Below the pieces are notes generated by a model. That model was not told where the DNA came from and made no database searches. It saw only the letters and a list, made by a program, of their open reading frames with translations. A program made the position numbers and the translations under genes. From NCBI RefSeq assembly GCF_017168235.1, contig NZ_JABFAO010000004.1, positions 89,495 through 153,494 of the forward strand: a stretch of DNA of 64,000 bases. Reading direction: 5' to 3'. Of this stretch, positions 42,665-52,925 are shown one piece after another (within the stretch, counting starts at the first letter, position 1; the number at the start of each line of letters is the position of its first letter). Source of the DNA: Rhodococcus sp. KRD197. Its GTDB lineage: Bacteria; Actinomycetota; Actinomycetes; Mycobacteriales; Mycobacteriaceae.

Positions 42665-44215
42665 GTGCAGGTAACAAGCGTCGGGCACGCTGGATTTCAC
42701 ATCGAGACCGCAGCGGGCAGCATTCTGTGCGACCCCTGGGTCAATCCGGCCTACTTCACCTCGTGGTTCCCGTTCCCCGACAACTCGCAGCTCGACTGGG
42801 ACACCCTCGGCAACTGCGACTACCTGTACGTCTCGCACCTGCACAAAGATCATTTCGATCCGAAACACCTGGCCGAGTTCATCGACAAGGACACGACAGT
42901 GCTGTTGCCGGATTACCCGGTCCCGGATTTGAAGCGCGAACTCGAAAAGCTCGGGTTTCACAAGTTCTTCGAAACGACCGACTCGGTCAAGCACCGCCTA
43001 TCGGGGCCCAAGGGCGATCTCGACATCATGATCATCGCGCTGCGAGCGCCCGCCGACGGCCCCATCGGCGACTCCGGTCTGGTTGTCTCCGACGGCAAGA
43101 CCGTCGCCTTCAACATGAACGATGCGCGGCCGGTGGACCTGGACGTGCTCACCGAGCAGTTCGGTCACGTCGACGTGCACATGCTGCAGTACTCGGGCGC
43201 TATCTGGTACCCGATGGTCTACGACATGGTCGAACGCGCGAAGAAGTCGTTCGGTGAGCAGAAGCGCCAGCGCGGGATGGACCGCGCACGGCAATACATC
43301 GATCAGATCGGTGCGACGTGGGTGATTCCGTCGGCCGGCCCGCCTTGCTTCCTCGACGACGAACTTCGGTTCCTCAACGACGTCTACGAGGACCCGGCGA
43401 ACATCTTCCCGGATCAGATGGTCTTCCTCGACCAGATGCGTCGCAACGGTAATGACCGTGGACTGCTGATGATGCCCGGCACCACGTCGACCTTCGACGG
43501 TAGCGAGCTGCTCTCGCACGAGCATCCGCTGCCCGTCGCGGAGGTCGAGGCTATCTTCACCACCGGAAAAGCCGACTACATCGAGGCGTACGCGCAGCGC
43601 CAAGCCGACGTGATCGCGGCCGAGAAGGCAGCCTGGGCCCCTGCCGAGGGTGAGCCGCTGCTCGAGCCGCTGCGGGAGCTGTTCGAGCCGATCATGGCGC
43701 AGACCGATCAGATCTGCGACGGCATCGGCTATCCCGTCGCGCTGATGCTCGGCGCGGAGACCGTCGTGCTCGATTTCCCGAAGCGCATGGTGCGCGAACC
43801 CATCGCCAACGAACGGTTCCGATACAGCTTCACCATCGCCCCCGAACTGGTTCGCACCGTGGTGCGTGACGGAGAACCCGACTGGGTCAACACGATCTTC
43901 CTCTCGACGCGGTTCCGCGCTCGCCGTGTGGGCGGCTACAACGAGTTCCTCTACACGTTCTTCAAATGCTTGACCGACGAGCGCATCGCCTACGCCGACG
44001 GTTGGTTCGCCGAGGCACACGACGACACCGCGACCATCGTCAAGGACGGCTGGGAGATTCAGCGTCGCTGCCCGCACCTGAAGGCGGACCTGTCGAAGTT
44101 CGGGATCATCGAGGGCAACAAACTCACCTGCAACCTCCACGGTTGGGATTGGAACCTCGACACCGGACGGTGCCTGACCTCCAAGGGGCACGAACTGCGG
44201 TCGTCGAAGGTGTGA
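42665..44215 (+). CDS. MBL-fold and Rieske [2Fe-2S] fusion protein
   Basis: The 516-residue product joins two known modules. The N-terminal part is a UlaG-like metallo-beta-lactamase domain with HxHxDH at residues 58-63 (SHLHKDHFD) and further ligands around NMNDARPVD and GPPCFLDDE. The last ~60 residues form a Rieske cluster: C469-P-H471 and C489-N-L-H492 (RRCPHLKADL; TCNLHGWDWNL). CMP-Neu5Ac hydroxylase-like proteins combine the same modules in the reverse order. The GTG start follows GAGGAG. The enzyme class and substrate are unknown. The gene is absent from the mycobacterial order here, so it is an insertion. Confidence 0.85.
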   Translation: MQVTSVGHAGFHIETAAGSILCDPWVNPAYFTSWFPFPDNSQLDWDTLGNCDYLYVSHLHKDHFDPKHLAEFIDKDTTVLLPDYPVPDLKRELEKLGFHKFFETTDSVKHRLSGPKGDLDIMIIALRAPADGPIGDSGLVVSDGKTVAFNMNDARPVDLDVLTEQFGHVDVHMLQYSGAIWYPMVYDMVERAKKSFGEQKRQRGMDRARQYIDQIGATWVIPSAGPPCFLDDELRFLNDVYEDPANIFPDQMVFLDQMRRNGNDRGLLMMPGTTSTFDGSELLSHEHPLPVAEVEAIFTTGKADYIEAYAQRQADVIAAEKAAWAPAEGEPLLEPLRELFEPIMAQTDQICDGIGYPVALMLGAETVVLDFPKRMVREPIANERFRYSFTIAPELVRTVVRDGEPDWVNTIFLSTRFRARRVGGYNEFLYTFFKCLTDERIAYADGWFAEAHDDTATIVKDGWEIQRRCPHLKADLSKFGIIEGNKLTCNLHGWDWNLDTGRCLTSKGHELRSSKV

Positions 44216-44266
44216 GAAATGTTCTCGATTGAGGCTCACTGATTCTCCGCAGGTACCTTGGAACAC

Positions 44267-45460
44267 GTGTATGCGCAGGTAGAACGGACAAAGCGGACTC
44301 GTTGGTTGTTGCTGGCGGCGATCGCGGCGGTGGCAGCTCTGATCGCCGGGTGCACCATCGGCGATAGCGGCACGTCCCCGGGTGGTGCAGGCCCGAGCGC
44401 TGAGGCGTCCCCCGTGGCCGTGGTAACCCAGAACCCGGCAGCCGGAGCCGTCGACGTCAGCCCCGTCGCCCCGATCTCGGTGACGGTGACAGACGGAACA
44501 TTGCGTGAGATCGCGCTCACCAATCCCGACGGCAAGCTCGTGCAGGGAGAGTTGGCACCGAAGCAGGCGTCGTACACCATCACCGAACCCCTCGGGTACG
44601 GCTCGACGTACACCTGGACCGGCACCGCCGTCGGCACCGACGGCAAGACCGTCCCGGTGGACGGCAGCTTCACCACGGTCACTCCTGAGAGCCGCAGCTC
44701 GGTGAGCACCAACATCGGCGACGGTCAGGAAGTGGGGATCGCGGCGCCGATCATCCTGAAGTTCGACTCCGCGATCGAGGACAAGGCTGCCGTCGAGCAG
44801 GCGTTGACGGTGACCACCAACCCGCCGACGCCCGGCGCGTGGGCCTGGCTCCCCGATGACGGCGGCTCGCGAGTGCACTGGCGGCCGACGAACTACTGGG
44901 CGCCGGGCACGACGGTGTCGGTGGTCGCGAAACTGTACGGCGTCGATTACGGCGGCGGGGTGTACGGCGCTGACGATGTGACGCTGGACTTCTCGATCGG
45001 CCGCAGTCAGGTAGTCATCGCCGACGCCACGAGCCATCGCATGCTGGTGGTCCGTGACGGTCAGACGATCTTGGACATCCCGGTCAGCTACGGCGAGGGC
45101 AACGAGGACCGCAACGTCACTCGGAGCGGCATTCACGTGGTGACCGAGAAGCACGAGGATTTTCTGATGTCGAACCCGCCGTACTACGAGAACGTGCGTG
45201 AACGCTGGGCCGTCCGTATCTCCAACAACGGCGAGTTCATTCACGCGAACCCGTTGACGACGGGGGTGCAGGGCGCCTCCAACGTCACCAACGGGTGCAT
45301 CAATCTCTCCGACGCCGATGCCCAGGAGTATTTCCAGACTGCGCTGTACGGCGACCCGGTGGAAGTGTCCGGAACTCGGATCGACCTGTCCGCGGCCGAC
45401 GGCGACCTCTACGACTGGGCCATCGACTGGCCGACGTGGGAGTCGATGTCGGCGTTGTAG
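44267..45460 (+). CDS. lprQ: L,D-transpeptidase lipoprotein (LprQ/Ldt type)
   Basis: The 397-residue product has a lipobox LIAGC (Cys29), two Ig-like domains ([22 protein letters not shown]) and a YkuD catalytic domain. The catalytic motif is FIHANP...[12 protein letters not shown] with the Cys nucleophile. Such enzymes form 3-3 cross-links in peptidoglycan. The start is GTG 44267 or TTG 44258. The position after murB matches Rv0483 (lprQ, LdtMt5). Confidence 0.92.
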   Translation: MYAQVERTKRTRWLLLAAIAAVAALIAGCTIGDSGTSPGGAGPSAEASPVAVVTQNPAAGAVDVSPVAPISVTVTDGTLREIALTNPDGKLVQGELAPKQASYTITEPLGYGSTYTWTGTAVGTDGKTVPVDGSFTTVTPESRSSVSTNIGDGQEVGIAAPIILKFDSAIEDKAAVEQALTVTTNPPTPGAWAWLPDDGGSRVHWRPTNYWAPGTTVSVVAKLYGVDYGGGVYGADDVTLDFSIGRSQVVIADATSHRMLVVRDGQTILDIPVSYGEGNEDRNVTRSGIHVVTEKHEDFLMSNPPYYENVRERWAVRISNNGEFIHANPLTTGVQGASNVTNGCINLSDADAQEYFQTALYGDPVEVSGTRIDLSAADGDLYDWAIDWPTWESMSAL

Positions 45461-45474
45461 GCGCCGCTAGGCGC

Positions 45475-46230
45475 CTACGTGCGGGCGAAGCGCCCCGGAC
45501 CGGCCTGATCGCGCGGCTTGATGATGATCTGGTCCAGGTTGACGTGCGAGGGCCGGGAAGCGACGAAGCCGATGACCTCGGCGATATCGCTCGCCACGAG
45601 CGGGGTGATGCCCTGGTAGACCGCCCCGGCCTTGGACTCGTCCCCATCGAAGCGCACCAGTGAGAACTCGGTCTCCACGGCGCCAGGCGCAATTTCTGTC
45701 AGCCGAACGGGCTTGCCGAGCAGTTCGCCGCGCAGCGTCCGGTGCAGCACCGCCTGCGCGTGTTTGGCGGAGGTATAGCCCGAGCCGTTGTCGTACGCCT
45801 CGAACGCGGCCACCGACGTCACCGTCACGATCAGTCCGTCACCGGAGTCGATGAGCTTGGGTAGCAGAGCCTTGGTCACGCGCAGCGTGCCGAGCACGTT
45901 GGTCTCCCACATCCAGCGCCAGTCGTCGAGATCTGCATCGATGACGGGAGCGAGCCCCTTGGCGCCGCCGGCATTGTTGATCAAAACGTGCACCCGAGGA
46001 ATGACGGAGGTGAAGGCTGCCACCGAATCCTCGTCGGTGACGTCGAGTTGCAGAGCGGTGCCGCCGATCTCGTCGGCAAGCTTTTCGAGCCGGTCGACGC
46101 GACGGGCACCGATGACGACGTGGTAGCCCTGCTCGGCAAGCTGGCGAGCGGTGGCCTCGCCGATGCCCGAGCTGGCTCCGGTGACGACGGCTATGCGGGC
46201 GTCGGGGGAGATTTGTTCTGACAATGCCAT
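45475..46230 (-). CDS. short-chain dehydrogenase/reductase (Rv0484c-type)
   Basis: The 251-residue classical SDR has TGASSGIG at the N-terminus, NNAGG, the catalytic Ser in TVTSVAAFEA and the YTSAK pair. ARRVDR after beta-2 suggests NADP(H). The start MALSEQIS at 46230 was chosen over an upstream frame that shadows the next gene. It diverges from the alpha/beta hydrolase gene with ~50 bases between starts. The substrate is unknown; the family label is clear. Confidence 0.9.
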   Translation of the reverse strand: MALSEQISPDARIAVVTGASSGIGEATARQLAEQGYHVVIGARRVDRLEKLADEIGGTALQLDVTDEDSVAAFTSVIPRVHVLINNAGGAKGLAPVIDADLDDWRWMWETNVLGTLRVTKALLPKLIDSGDGLIVTVTSVAAFEAYDNGSGYTSAKHAQAVLHRTLRGELLGKPVRLTEIAPGAVETEFSLVRFDGDESKAGAVYQGITPLVASDIAEVIGFVASRPSHVNLDQIIIKPRDQAGPGRFART

Positions 46231-46279
46231 GCCGGAGATCTTAGTCCCGGCTGCAGGTGCGCCGGGGTCACCGTCCATC

Positions 46280-47125
46280 ATGAACGTCATGGCACAAACA
46301 GGACCGGTACGGCAGGCGCAGGGCATCGACGGGGCGAACATCGTCTACCGAGTATCGGGCGATCCATCTCACCGGCCGCTTGTGCTGGTGCACGGATGGG
46401 CGCAGTCGTCGGCATGCTGGGGCGATGCACTCCTCGCCGAATTGGCGACGAGGTTCCGCGTGATTGCGGTGGATCTTCGTGGGCACGGCTACTCCGATGC
46501 GCCGGAAAGCGGATACGCGGACTCCGCGATCTGGGCCGGCGACGTGCATGCAGTGTTGACCGCGGAGGACATCACCGCCGACGCAGTACTGCTCGGCTGG
46601 TCCTACGGCGGCCTCGTCATCTGCGACTACCTCGCCGAGCACGGAACCGACGCGGTGGCGGGTCTGGTGTTGGTCGGTGCCATCACCAGCATCGGCCGCG
46701 GCGAGGCCGGGGGACGCGTCGGCACAGCCATGCGCGCGGCGATCCCCGGGGCGATGGCCGAGGAGCCGCGTATCGCGATCAAGGCGCTCGGCAGCTTCGG
46801 GCTCGCGCTGACCGGCCCGGTAGAGGGAAAGGGTGCGCAGGCACAGGCCCTGTTCGGCGCCACACTGTCCACAGCTCCCCGTGTTCGCGCAGCCTTGTTC
46901 GATCGCACGGCCTCGCACGACGACGTGTTGAGCGCGCTGGACGTGCCGACACTCGTGCTGCACGGCACCGAGGACACCGTCGTCGACGTCGCTGCCGGAC
47001 GGCACGCTGCGTCGCTGATCCCGCAGGTCACCGAGTCGTACTGGGAGGGCGTCGACCACGGTCCGTTCGTCGCCGACCCCGACCGCTTCGCGCGTGAGGT
47101 ATCGGACTTCGTCGAGGGGCTGTGA
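46280..47125 (+). CDS. alpha/beta hydrolase
   Basis: The 281-residue product has LVHGWAQSSACWGD (oxyanion), LLGWSYGGLVI (nucleophile Ser), LHGTEDTVVDV (acid) and GVDHGPFVADP (His). It is a cytosolic esterase-type enzyme of unknown substrate. Two ATGs are possible (46280 and 46289). The stop lies 19 bases upstream of mshA, so cotranscription is likely. Confidence 0.87.
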   Translation: MNVMAQTGPVRQAQGIDGANIVYRVSGDPSHRPLVLVHGWAQSSACWGDALLAELATRFRVIAVDLRGHGYSDAPESGYADSAIWAGDVHAVLTAEDITADAVLLGWSYGGLVICDYLAEHGTDAVAGLVLVGAITSIGRGEAGGRVGTAMRAAIPGAMAEEPRIAIKALGSFGLALTGPVEGKGAQAQALFGATLSTAPRVRAALFDRTASHDDVLSALDVPTLVLHGTEDTVVDVAAGRHAASLIPQVTESYWEGVDHGPFVADPDRFAREVSDFVEGL

Positions 47126-47144
47126 ACGTCCGTAGGGTGGGAGA

Positions 47145-48485
47145 GTGCAGACTGGAACGGTGAGTGATCGCCAGTTGAACCGGGTCGCGGTGCTGTCTTT
47201 GCATACCTCCCCGCTGGCCCAGCCCGGGATGGGGGATGCGGGCGGGATGAACGTCTACGTTCTCCAGAGCGCGAAAGAACTGGCCAGACGCGGTATCGAG
47301 GTGGAGATCTTCACCCGCGCCACGTCCTCGTCGGACGAGCCGGTGCGCGAGGCAGCCCCCGGCGTTCTGGTGCGCAATATCGTGGCCGGCCCCTTCGAGG
47401 GCCTCGAGAAACAGGATCTGCCGACGCAACTCTGTGCGTTCGCTGCGGGCGTTCTCCGCGAGGAAGCGCGCCACGCCACCGGTTACTACGACATCATCCA
47501 TTCGCACTACTGGCTCTCGGGCCAGGTCGGTTGGTTGGCTCGCGATCGGTGGGGCGTGCCGCTGGTACACACGGCCCACACACTCGCAGCCGTGAAGAAC
47601 GCATCTCTCGCAGTAGGGGACGCCCCGGAACCGGCAGCACGGCAGATCGGTGAGCAGCAGGTCGTCGCCGAAGCGGACCGCCTCATCGCCAACACCGCCG
47701 AAGAGGCGAAGCAGCTCATCGAGATCTACGGCGCGTTGCCCGATGCCATCGACGTCGTCGCACCGGGCGCTGACCTGAGTCGGTACCGTCCCGGAGACAA
47801 GCTCGCTGCCCGCGCCGAATTCGGCATCGATCCGCGCGAGACCGTCGTGGCGTTCGTCGGCCGAATCCAACCGTTGAAGGCGCCCGACGTGCTGCTGCGC
47901 GCCGCCGCGGAACTGCTCGTGCGTGAGCCGGGCATACCGCTGCGTGTCCTTGTCGTCGGAGGACCGTCGGGAAGTGGTCTCGACCGGCCTGACAGTCTCA
48001 TCGAACTCGCCGCCGAGCTGGGCATCACTGCGCGCGTGACGTTCTTGCCGCCGCAGCCGTCCGAGAAGCTGGTGCAGATCTACCGGGCCGCCGATGTGGT
48101 GGCTGTCCCCAGCTACAACGAGTCGTTCGGGCTGGTCGCCATCGAAGCCCAGGCGAGCGGTACCCCGGTGATCGCGGCCGATGTCGGCGGGCTCGGCGTG
48201 GCCGTACGGTCGCGCGAGACCGGGGTGCTGGTTCAGGGCCATCGAACCGAGGATTGGGCTACGGCATTGTCGGCGATGGTTCGCGACCGCGAAGCTTTGG
48301 CCCGGATGGCTTCCGCTGCACCCGAACACGCCGCGGACTTCTCCTGGGAGCACACCGCCGAGGGCCTTATCGGAAGCTACCGTGCCGCGAAATCGCATTT
48401 CGACCGGCATGAGGCGCCGAGTGAATTCTCGCCCCGGCGCACGCGCGGTCTTTCGAAGCTACGACGAAAAGGAGTCACTGCATGA
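47145..48485 (+). CDS. mshA: D-inositol-3-phosphate glycosyltransferase
   Basis: The 446-residue GT4-fold enzyme transfers GlcNAc to inositol-3-phosphate, the first committed step of mycothiol synthesis. Signatures are [17 protein letters not shown] (N-terminal UDP-sugar loop), [15 protein letters not shown] and the EX7E-like region [18 protein letters not shown]. The GTG start at 47145 has a nearby GGGAG site. It overlaps the next gene by ATGA. The assignment is supported by length and by synteny with Rv0486. Confidence 0.95.
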   Translation: MQTGTVSDRQLNRVAVLSLHTSPLAQPGMGDAGGMNVYVLQSAKELARRGIEVEIFTRATSSSDEPVREAAPGVLVRNIVAGPFEGLEKQDLPTQLCAFAAGVLREEARHATGYYDIIHSHYWLSGQVGWLARDRWGVPLVHTAHTLAAVKNASLAVGDAPEPAARQIGEQQVVAEADRLIANTAEEAKQLIEIYGALPDAIDVVAPGADLSRYRPGDKLAARAEFGIDPRETVVAFVGRIQPLKAPDVLLRAAAELLVREPGIPLRVLVVGGPSGSGLDRPDSLIELAAELGITARVTFLPPQPSEKLVQIYRAADVVAVPSYNESFGLVAIEAQASGTPVIAADVGGLGVAVRSRETGVLVQGHRTEDWATALSAMVRDREALARMASAAPEHAADFSWEHTAEGLIGSYRAAKSHFDRHEAPSEFSPRRTRGLSKLRRKGVTA

Positions 48486-48964
48486 GCGAGACTGTCACAC
48501 TCATCGACTCGATTTTGAGCGAACGTGGGCTCGATTACCAACGCAAAGGCGAGAACTCGTTCGTAGTCGAATTGCCCGGCGAGCGCAAACTGAAGACGAC
48601 GACGATGCTGACAGTCGGCCATCACGGAGTCCGCATCGAGGCGTTCGTGTGCCGCAAACCCGACGAGAACTTCGAGGGTGTCTACCGGTACCTGCTCCGA
48701 CGCAATCGCAGGCTCTACGGCGTCCACTACACCATCGACAAGGTCGGCGACATCTATCTCGTCGGACGCCTGTCGCTGCATGCGGTGACGGGTGACGAAA
48801 TCGACCGCATCCTCGGGCAGGTGCTCGAGGCCGCCGACGGCGACTTCAACATGCTGCTCGAACTCGGTTTCGCCGAGTCCATCAAACGGGAATGGGCCTG
48901 GCGCGTGTCCCGCGGTGAATCTCTGGCCAACCTCCAGGCATTCGAGCATCTCATCTCCTCGTGA
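48482..48964 (+). CDS. YbjN-domain protein (Rv0487-type)
   Basis: The 160-residue soluble protein has the YbjN fold pattern ([39 protein letters not shown]). Such proteins are thought to act in stress response or as type III secretion chaperone-like binders. The ATGA overlap with mshA and the same order in M. tuberculosis indicate an operon. Its role in mycothiol metabolism, if any, is unproven. Confidence 0.88.
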   Translation: MSETVTLIDSILSERGLDYQRKGENSFVVELPGERKLKTTTMLTVGHHGVRIEAFVCRKPDENFEGVYRYLLRRNRRLYGVHYTIDKVGDIYLVGRLSLHAVTGDEIDRILGQVLEAADGDFNMLLELGFAESIKREWAWRVSRGESLANLQAFEHLISS

Positions 48965-49062
48965 GCTGAAAATATGCGGACATCCCGAGCTGGGGGTAGC
49001 GTCCGCTCTCAGAGAAAACTGGTCGCGCACGAATACGGCTCGTTCACGAGGCGGGTACACCC

Positions 49063-49092
49063 GTCTGCACAACACCTGTCTGGACAACACTG
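49063..49092 (+). repeat. 15-base direct repeat in BMP-gene leader
   Basis: GTCTGCACAACACCT and GTCTGGACAACACTG are adjacent (49063-49077, 49078-49092) and agree at 12 of 15 positions. They end next to the GGAGG ribosome site of the following gene. Confidence 0.6.
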
Positions 49093-49101
49093 GAGGAACC
49101 T

Positions 49102-50211
49102 TTGACCGTCACCCGTCTACAGAGTCGGACGTTGTTCTCCCGGAAGGTGACGGTGAGCGGAATTGCCTCGCTCGGTGCACTCGCACTCGTCGCCGGCTGC
49201 GGTTCGGCACCCGAGGACAGTGAATCCGGAGCCGAGACCACTGCTTCCTCAGATTTCAAGCCGTGCATGGTCTCCGACGCCGGCGGGTTCGACGACAAAT
49301 CCTTCAACCAGCTCAGCTTCGAAGGTCTGACCGAGGCCTCCGACGCATTGGGGGTCGAGCCGATCACGGTCGAGTCCGCTTCTCCGACGGACTACAACCC
49401 CAACATCTCCAACCTGATCGATCAGGGCTGCTCACTGATCCTTACGGTCGGTTTCGATCTCGCCGACGCGACGAAGGCTGCGGCAGAGGCCAACTCGGAC
49501 ATCGACTTCGCGATCATCGACGATGCCAGCATCGACCTGCCCAACGTCAAGCCGCTCACCTACGACGCCGCGCAGTCCGCGTTCCTCGTGGGTTATGCAG
49601 CGGCCAGCTACTCCGAGACCGGTGTGGTGGGAACGTTCGGTGGCTCCCAGCTCCCGACTGTCACCATCTTCATGGACGGATTCGCCGACGGCGTCGCGTA
49701 CTTCAACGAGAGCAAGGGCGAGGACGTTCGCGTCATCGGTTGGGACGTCGCAGCCCAGAACGGTTCGTTCACCGGTGGATTCGAGGCCAACGCCGTCGCG
49801 AAGAACACAGCGCAGGCGCTCATCGATCAGAACGCCGACGTGGTGTTCCCCGTCGGTGGGCCGATCTATCAGAGTGCGGCGCAGGCGATTCGCGACTCCT
49901 CGCGTCCAGTCGCGCTGATCGGCGCGGACGCCGATGTCTTCGAATCCGACCCGTCGGTGGGCGACCTCGTGCTCACCTCGGCGATGAAGGGTCTGAAGGA
50001 GAGCGTCGACGAGGTGGTGACCACCTCGGGCAGCGACGAGTTCGACAACTCGCCCTACGTAGGCACACTCGAGAACGAAGGCGTCGGTATCGCCCCGTTC
50101 CACGATTTCGAGTCGAAGGTCGACCCGGCACTGCAGGACGAGCTGGACGAGATCGAAGCCGGCATCATCGACGGTTCCATCACCGTCGAGTCGCCCTCTT
50201 CACCCAACTGA
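49102..50211 (+). CDS. BMP-family ABC transporter substrate-binding lipoprotein
   Basis: The 369-residue product has a lipobox LVAGC (Cys33) and a Bmp/PnrA fold: SDAGGFDDKSFNQLSFEG, GCSLILTVGFDLADAT and VFPVGGPIYQSAAQA. Related proteins bind purine nucleosides. A TTG start at 49102 follows GGAGG by 5 bases. It heads an operon of four genes coding for a complete ABC importer. Sugar binding is the main alternative. Confidence 0.9.
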   Translation: MTVTRLQSRTLFSRKVTVSGIASLGALALVAGCGSAPEDSESGAETTASSDFKPCMVSDAGGFDDKSFNQLSFEGLTEASDALGVEPITVESASPTDYNPNISNLIDQGCSLILTVGFDLADATKAAAEANSDIDFAIIDDASIDLPNVKPLTYDAAQSAFLVGYAAASYSETGVVGTFGGSQLPTVTIFMDGFADGVAYFNESKGEDVRVIGWDVAAQNGSFTGGFEANAVAKNTAQALIDQNADVVFPVGGPIYQSAAQAIRDSSRPVALIGADADVFESDPSVGDLVLTSAMKGLKESVDEVVTTSGSDEFDNSPYVGTLENEGVGIAPFHDFESKVDPALQDELDEIEAGIIDGSITVESPSSPN

Positions 50212-50215
50212 GTAC

Positions 50216-51715
50216 ATGAAGCTCGAACTGCGGGGCATCACCAAGCGGTTCGGATCTCTCGTCGCCAACGATTCGATCGATCTAGTGGTGGAATCGGGCG
50301 AGATCCACTGTTTGCTCGGTGAGAACGGTGCCGGCAAGTCGACGTTGATGAATGTTCTCAGCGGCCTCTATCGGGCCGAGGAGGGCGAGATTCTTCTCGA
50401 CGGCGTGCAGCAGCATTTCGCCGGCCCGGGAGATGCGATGACCGCCGGAATCGGCATGGTGCATCAGCACTTCATGCTTATTCCGGTGTTCACGGTCGCG
50501 GAGAACATCATCCTCGGCCACGAGACGACCCGTGCAGGTGGCCGGCTCGATCTCGACGCGGCTCGAAAGTTGGTGCGGGAGATATCCTCTCGGTTCGGGT
50601 TCGAGCTCGATCCCGACGCCAAGGTCGAGGATCTCCCCGTCGGCGTGCAGCAGCGCGTCGAGATCATCAAGGCCATAGGACGCAACGCTGAAGTGCTGGT
50701 GTTCGACGAGCCCACCGCGGTACTCACCCCGCAGGAAACCGACGACCTCATGGCGATCATGCGTGAGCTGGCCGAGTCGGGCACCACCATCGTCTTCATC
50801 ACGCACAAACTGCGTGAAGTGCGTGAGGTGGCCGATCGGATCACCGTCATCCGGCTCGGCAAGGTGGTCGGCGAAGCGGAACCGTCCGCGAGCAACGCCG
50901 AACTCGCGGCGCTGATGGTCGGACGCGACGTGCAGCTCACGGTGTCGAAGGAACCGGCGCAGCCCGGCGGGACAGCACTCGAGGTCCGGAACCTGACGGT
51001 GTTCGACTCGAACGGGCACAAGGTGGTCGACGATGTCAGCTTCGACGTGCACGCCGGGGAAATTCTCGCCATCGCCGGTGTGCAGGGCAACGGCCAGAGC
51101 GAGTTGGTCGAGGCGCTTCTCGGCGCTCGCAAACAGGTGACCGGTGACATTGTTCTCGACGGCAACTCGCTCGTCGGGTCCTCGGTGCACGAGGTGCTTA
51201 GGGCGGGCGTCGGCTTCGTCCCCGAGGACCGCAAGACCCAGGGCCTCGTCGGCGAATTCTCGATCGCCGAGAACCTGATGTTGGACAGATCGACAGGTGA
51301 GCCTTTCGTGCGGCACGGGGCTATCCAACGGGAGACTCTCGATACGTTCGCTGTGGAGAAGGTGCAGGAGTTCGACGTCCGCGCCCCCGGAATCGACACC
51401 CCGGTGGGTCGGCTGTCCGGTGGAAATCAGCAGAAGGTGGTGCTCGCCCGCGAACTGAGCCGAGAGCTGAGGCTGTTCGTGGCCTCGCAACCGACCCGCG
51501 GAATCGACGTCGGATCGATCGAATTCGTACACAAGCGGATCGTCGCGACCCGGGACTCGGGTGTCCCGGTCATCGTGGTGTCCAGTGAACTCGACGAGGT
51601 CGCGGCCCTCGCCGACCGCATTGCCGTCATGTACCGGGGGACCATCGTCGGCATCGTGCCGGCTCAGACGTCCCGCGAGGTTCTCGGAATGATGATGGGT
51701 GGAGAACATGACTGA
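50216..51715 (+). CDS. ABC transporter ATP-binding protein (nucleoside/sugar type)
   Basis: The 499-residue product is a double ATPase. The first half has Walker A GENGAGKSTLMN and Walker B VLVFDEPTAVLTPQE; the second half has a degenerate Walker A (GVQGNGQSELVEAL) and signature LSGGNQQKVVLAREL. The Walker B aspartate equivalent in the second half reads LFVASQPTRGIDVG. This is the RbsA/NupA layout. It starts 5 bases after the binding-protein gene and overlaps the next gene by 8 bases (ATGACTGA). Confidence 0.92.
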   Translation: MKLELRGITKRFGSLVANDSIDLVVESGEIHCLLGENGAGKSTLMNVLSGLYRAEEGEILLDGVQQHFAGPGDAMTAGIGMVHQHFMLIPVFTVAENIILGHETTRAGGRLDLDAARKLVREISSRFGFELDPDAKVEDLPVGVQQRVEIIKAIGRNAEVLVFDEPTAVLTPQETDDLMAIMRELAESGTTIVFITHKLREVREVADRITVIRLGKVVGEAEPSASNAELAALMVGRDVQLTVSKEPAQPGGTALEVRNLTVFDSNGHKVVDDVSFDVHAGEILAIAGVQGNGQSELVEALLGARKQVTGDIVLDGNSLVGSSVHEVLRAGVGFVPEDRKTQGLVGEFSIAENLMLDRSTGEPFVRHGAIQRETLDTFAVEKVQEFDVRAPGIDTPVGRLSGGNQQKVVLARELSRELRLFVASQPTRGIDVGSIEFVHKRIVATRDSGVPVIVVSSELDEVAALADRIAVMYRGTIVGIVPAQTSREVLGMMMGGEHD

Positions 51716-52925
51716 GCCGCAGCCGTCGCGAGCACACAAGGTTCTAAGGCAGATCGTCACCGGCAACGCCATCATCTCCGTGCTCGCGGTGCTGCTCGCG
51801 GTACTCGTCGGCGCCGTCCTCATCGCGGCTACCGACGAGCAGGTGCAGGAGAGCGCTGGCTACTTCTTCTCGCGACCATCGGACATGCTTCTCGCCGTGT
51901 GGGATTCGGTATCGGGCGCCTATTCGTCGCTTTTCCAAGGGGCGGTGTACAACTTCCGCCGGCCAGGGTTCGAGAACGGCATCCGGCCGCTGATGGAGAC
52001 GCTGACATTCGCGACGCCGCTGATCGTGGCCGGACTCGGTGTGGCACTGGCATTTCGGGTCGGCATGTTCAACATCGGCGGACGCGGGCAGATGCTCATC
52101 GCGGCAGCATGTGCGGGCTGGGTCGGATTCACCTTCCAACTGCCCGCCGGGCTGCACCTCGTCCTCGCGATCGCCGCGGGCGTCATCGGCGGCGCCGTGT
52201 GGGGCGGTATTGCCGGACTTCTCAAGGCGCGCACCGGCGCCCACGAGGTGATTGTGACGATCATGCTGAACTACATCGGCTTCTACCTCGTCGCCTACCT
52301 GCTGCGGACGCCGGGAGCCCTTCAAGCCCCTGGCCAGAACAATCCGAAGACCCCGGGGATGGAATCGACGGCGGTGTTTCCGAAGCTCTTCGGCGACCAG
52401 TACAACCTCCATCTCGGTTTCGTCCTCGTGATTTTCGCGACGGTGGGTGTGTGGTGGCTGCTGGAGCGATCAGCACTCGGCTTCCGCTTCCGCGCCGTCG
52501 GGGAGAACCCCGAGGCGTCGAAGATCGCCGGTATAAACGTCAACCGCATGTACTTGTACGCGATGGTGCTTTCGGGCGCGCTGGTCGGACTCGCCGGAGT
52601 TGCGCAGGTGCTCGGCACGGTAACGACGGGGTTCGGAGCCGACATCGACGCCGGAATCGGATTCGACGCCATCACCGTGGCACTGCTGGGCCGATCCAAG
52701 CCGTGGGGAGTGTTCTTCGCGGGCATCCTGTTCGGCGGGTTCAAGGCAGGCGGCTTCGCGATGCAGGCGGCCGAAGGCATCCCGATCGACATCGTGCTCG
52801 TCGTGCAGTCGGTCATCGTGCTCTTCATTGCTGCCCCGCCACTCGTTCGCGCGGTGTTCCGGTTGTCACCACCGGGCGCCGACAGCGCCGGTCGGCCCGA
52901 GACCGCGAAGGTAGGCGCGCTGTGA
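51708..52925 (+). CDS. ABC transporter permease, first (nucleoside type)
   Basis: The 405-residue membrane protein of the BPD_transp_2 family has the core segment GVALAFRVGMFNIGGRGQMLIAAACAG and the later block KSKPWGVFFAGILFGGF-like (LLGRSKPWGVFFAGILFGG). About ten membrane helices are seen, plus an N-terminal helix. The ATG at 51708 lies inside the stop region of the ATPase gene. It pairs with the next gene to form the channel. Confidence 0.9.
   Translation: MTEPQPSRAHKVLRQIVTGNAIISVLAVLLAVLVGAVLIAATDEQVQESAGYFFSRPSDMLLAVWDSVSGAYSSLFQGAVYNFRRPGFENGIRPLMETLTFATPLIVAGLGVALAFRVGMFNIGGRGQMLIAAACAGWVGFTFQLPAGLHLVLAIAAGVIGGAVWGGIAGLLKARTGAHEVIVTIMLNYIGFYLVAYLLRTPGALQAPGQNNPKTPGMESTAVFPKLFGDQYNLHLGFVLVIFATVGVWWLLERSALGFRFRAVGENPEASKIAGINVNRMYLYAMVLSGALVGLAGVAQVLGTVTTGFGADIDAGIGFDAITVALLGRSKPWGVFFAGILFGGFKAGGFAMQAAEGIPIDIVLVVQSVIVLFIAAPPLVRAVFRLSPPGADSAGRPETAKVGAL

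Noticed and set aside
42998..45244. A 748-codon open frame on the minus strand opposite the MBL-Rieske and L,D-transpeptidase genes
   Set aside because: It covers two well-supported plus-strand genes, has no recognisable domain, and its composition (Arg/Val/His-rich) is what a GC-rich antisense frame gives.
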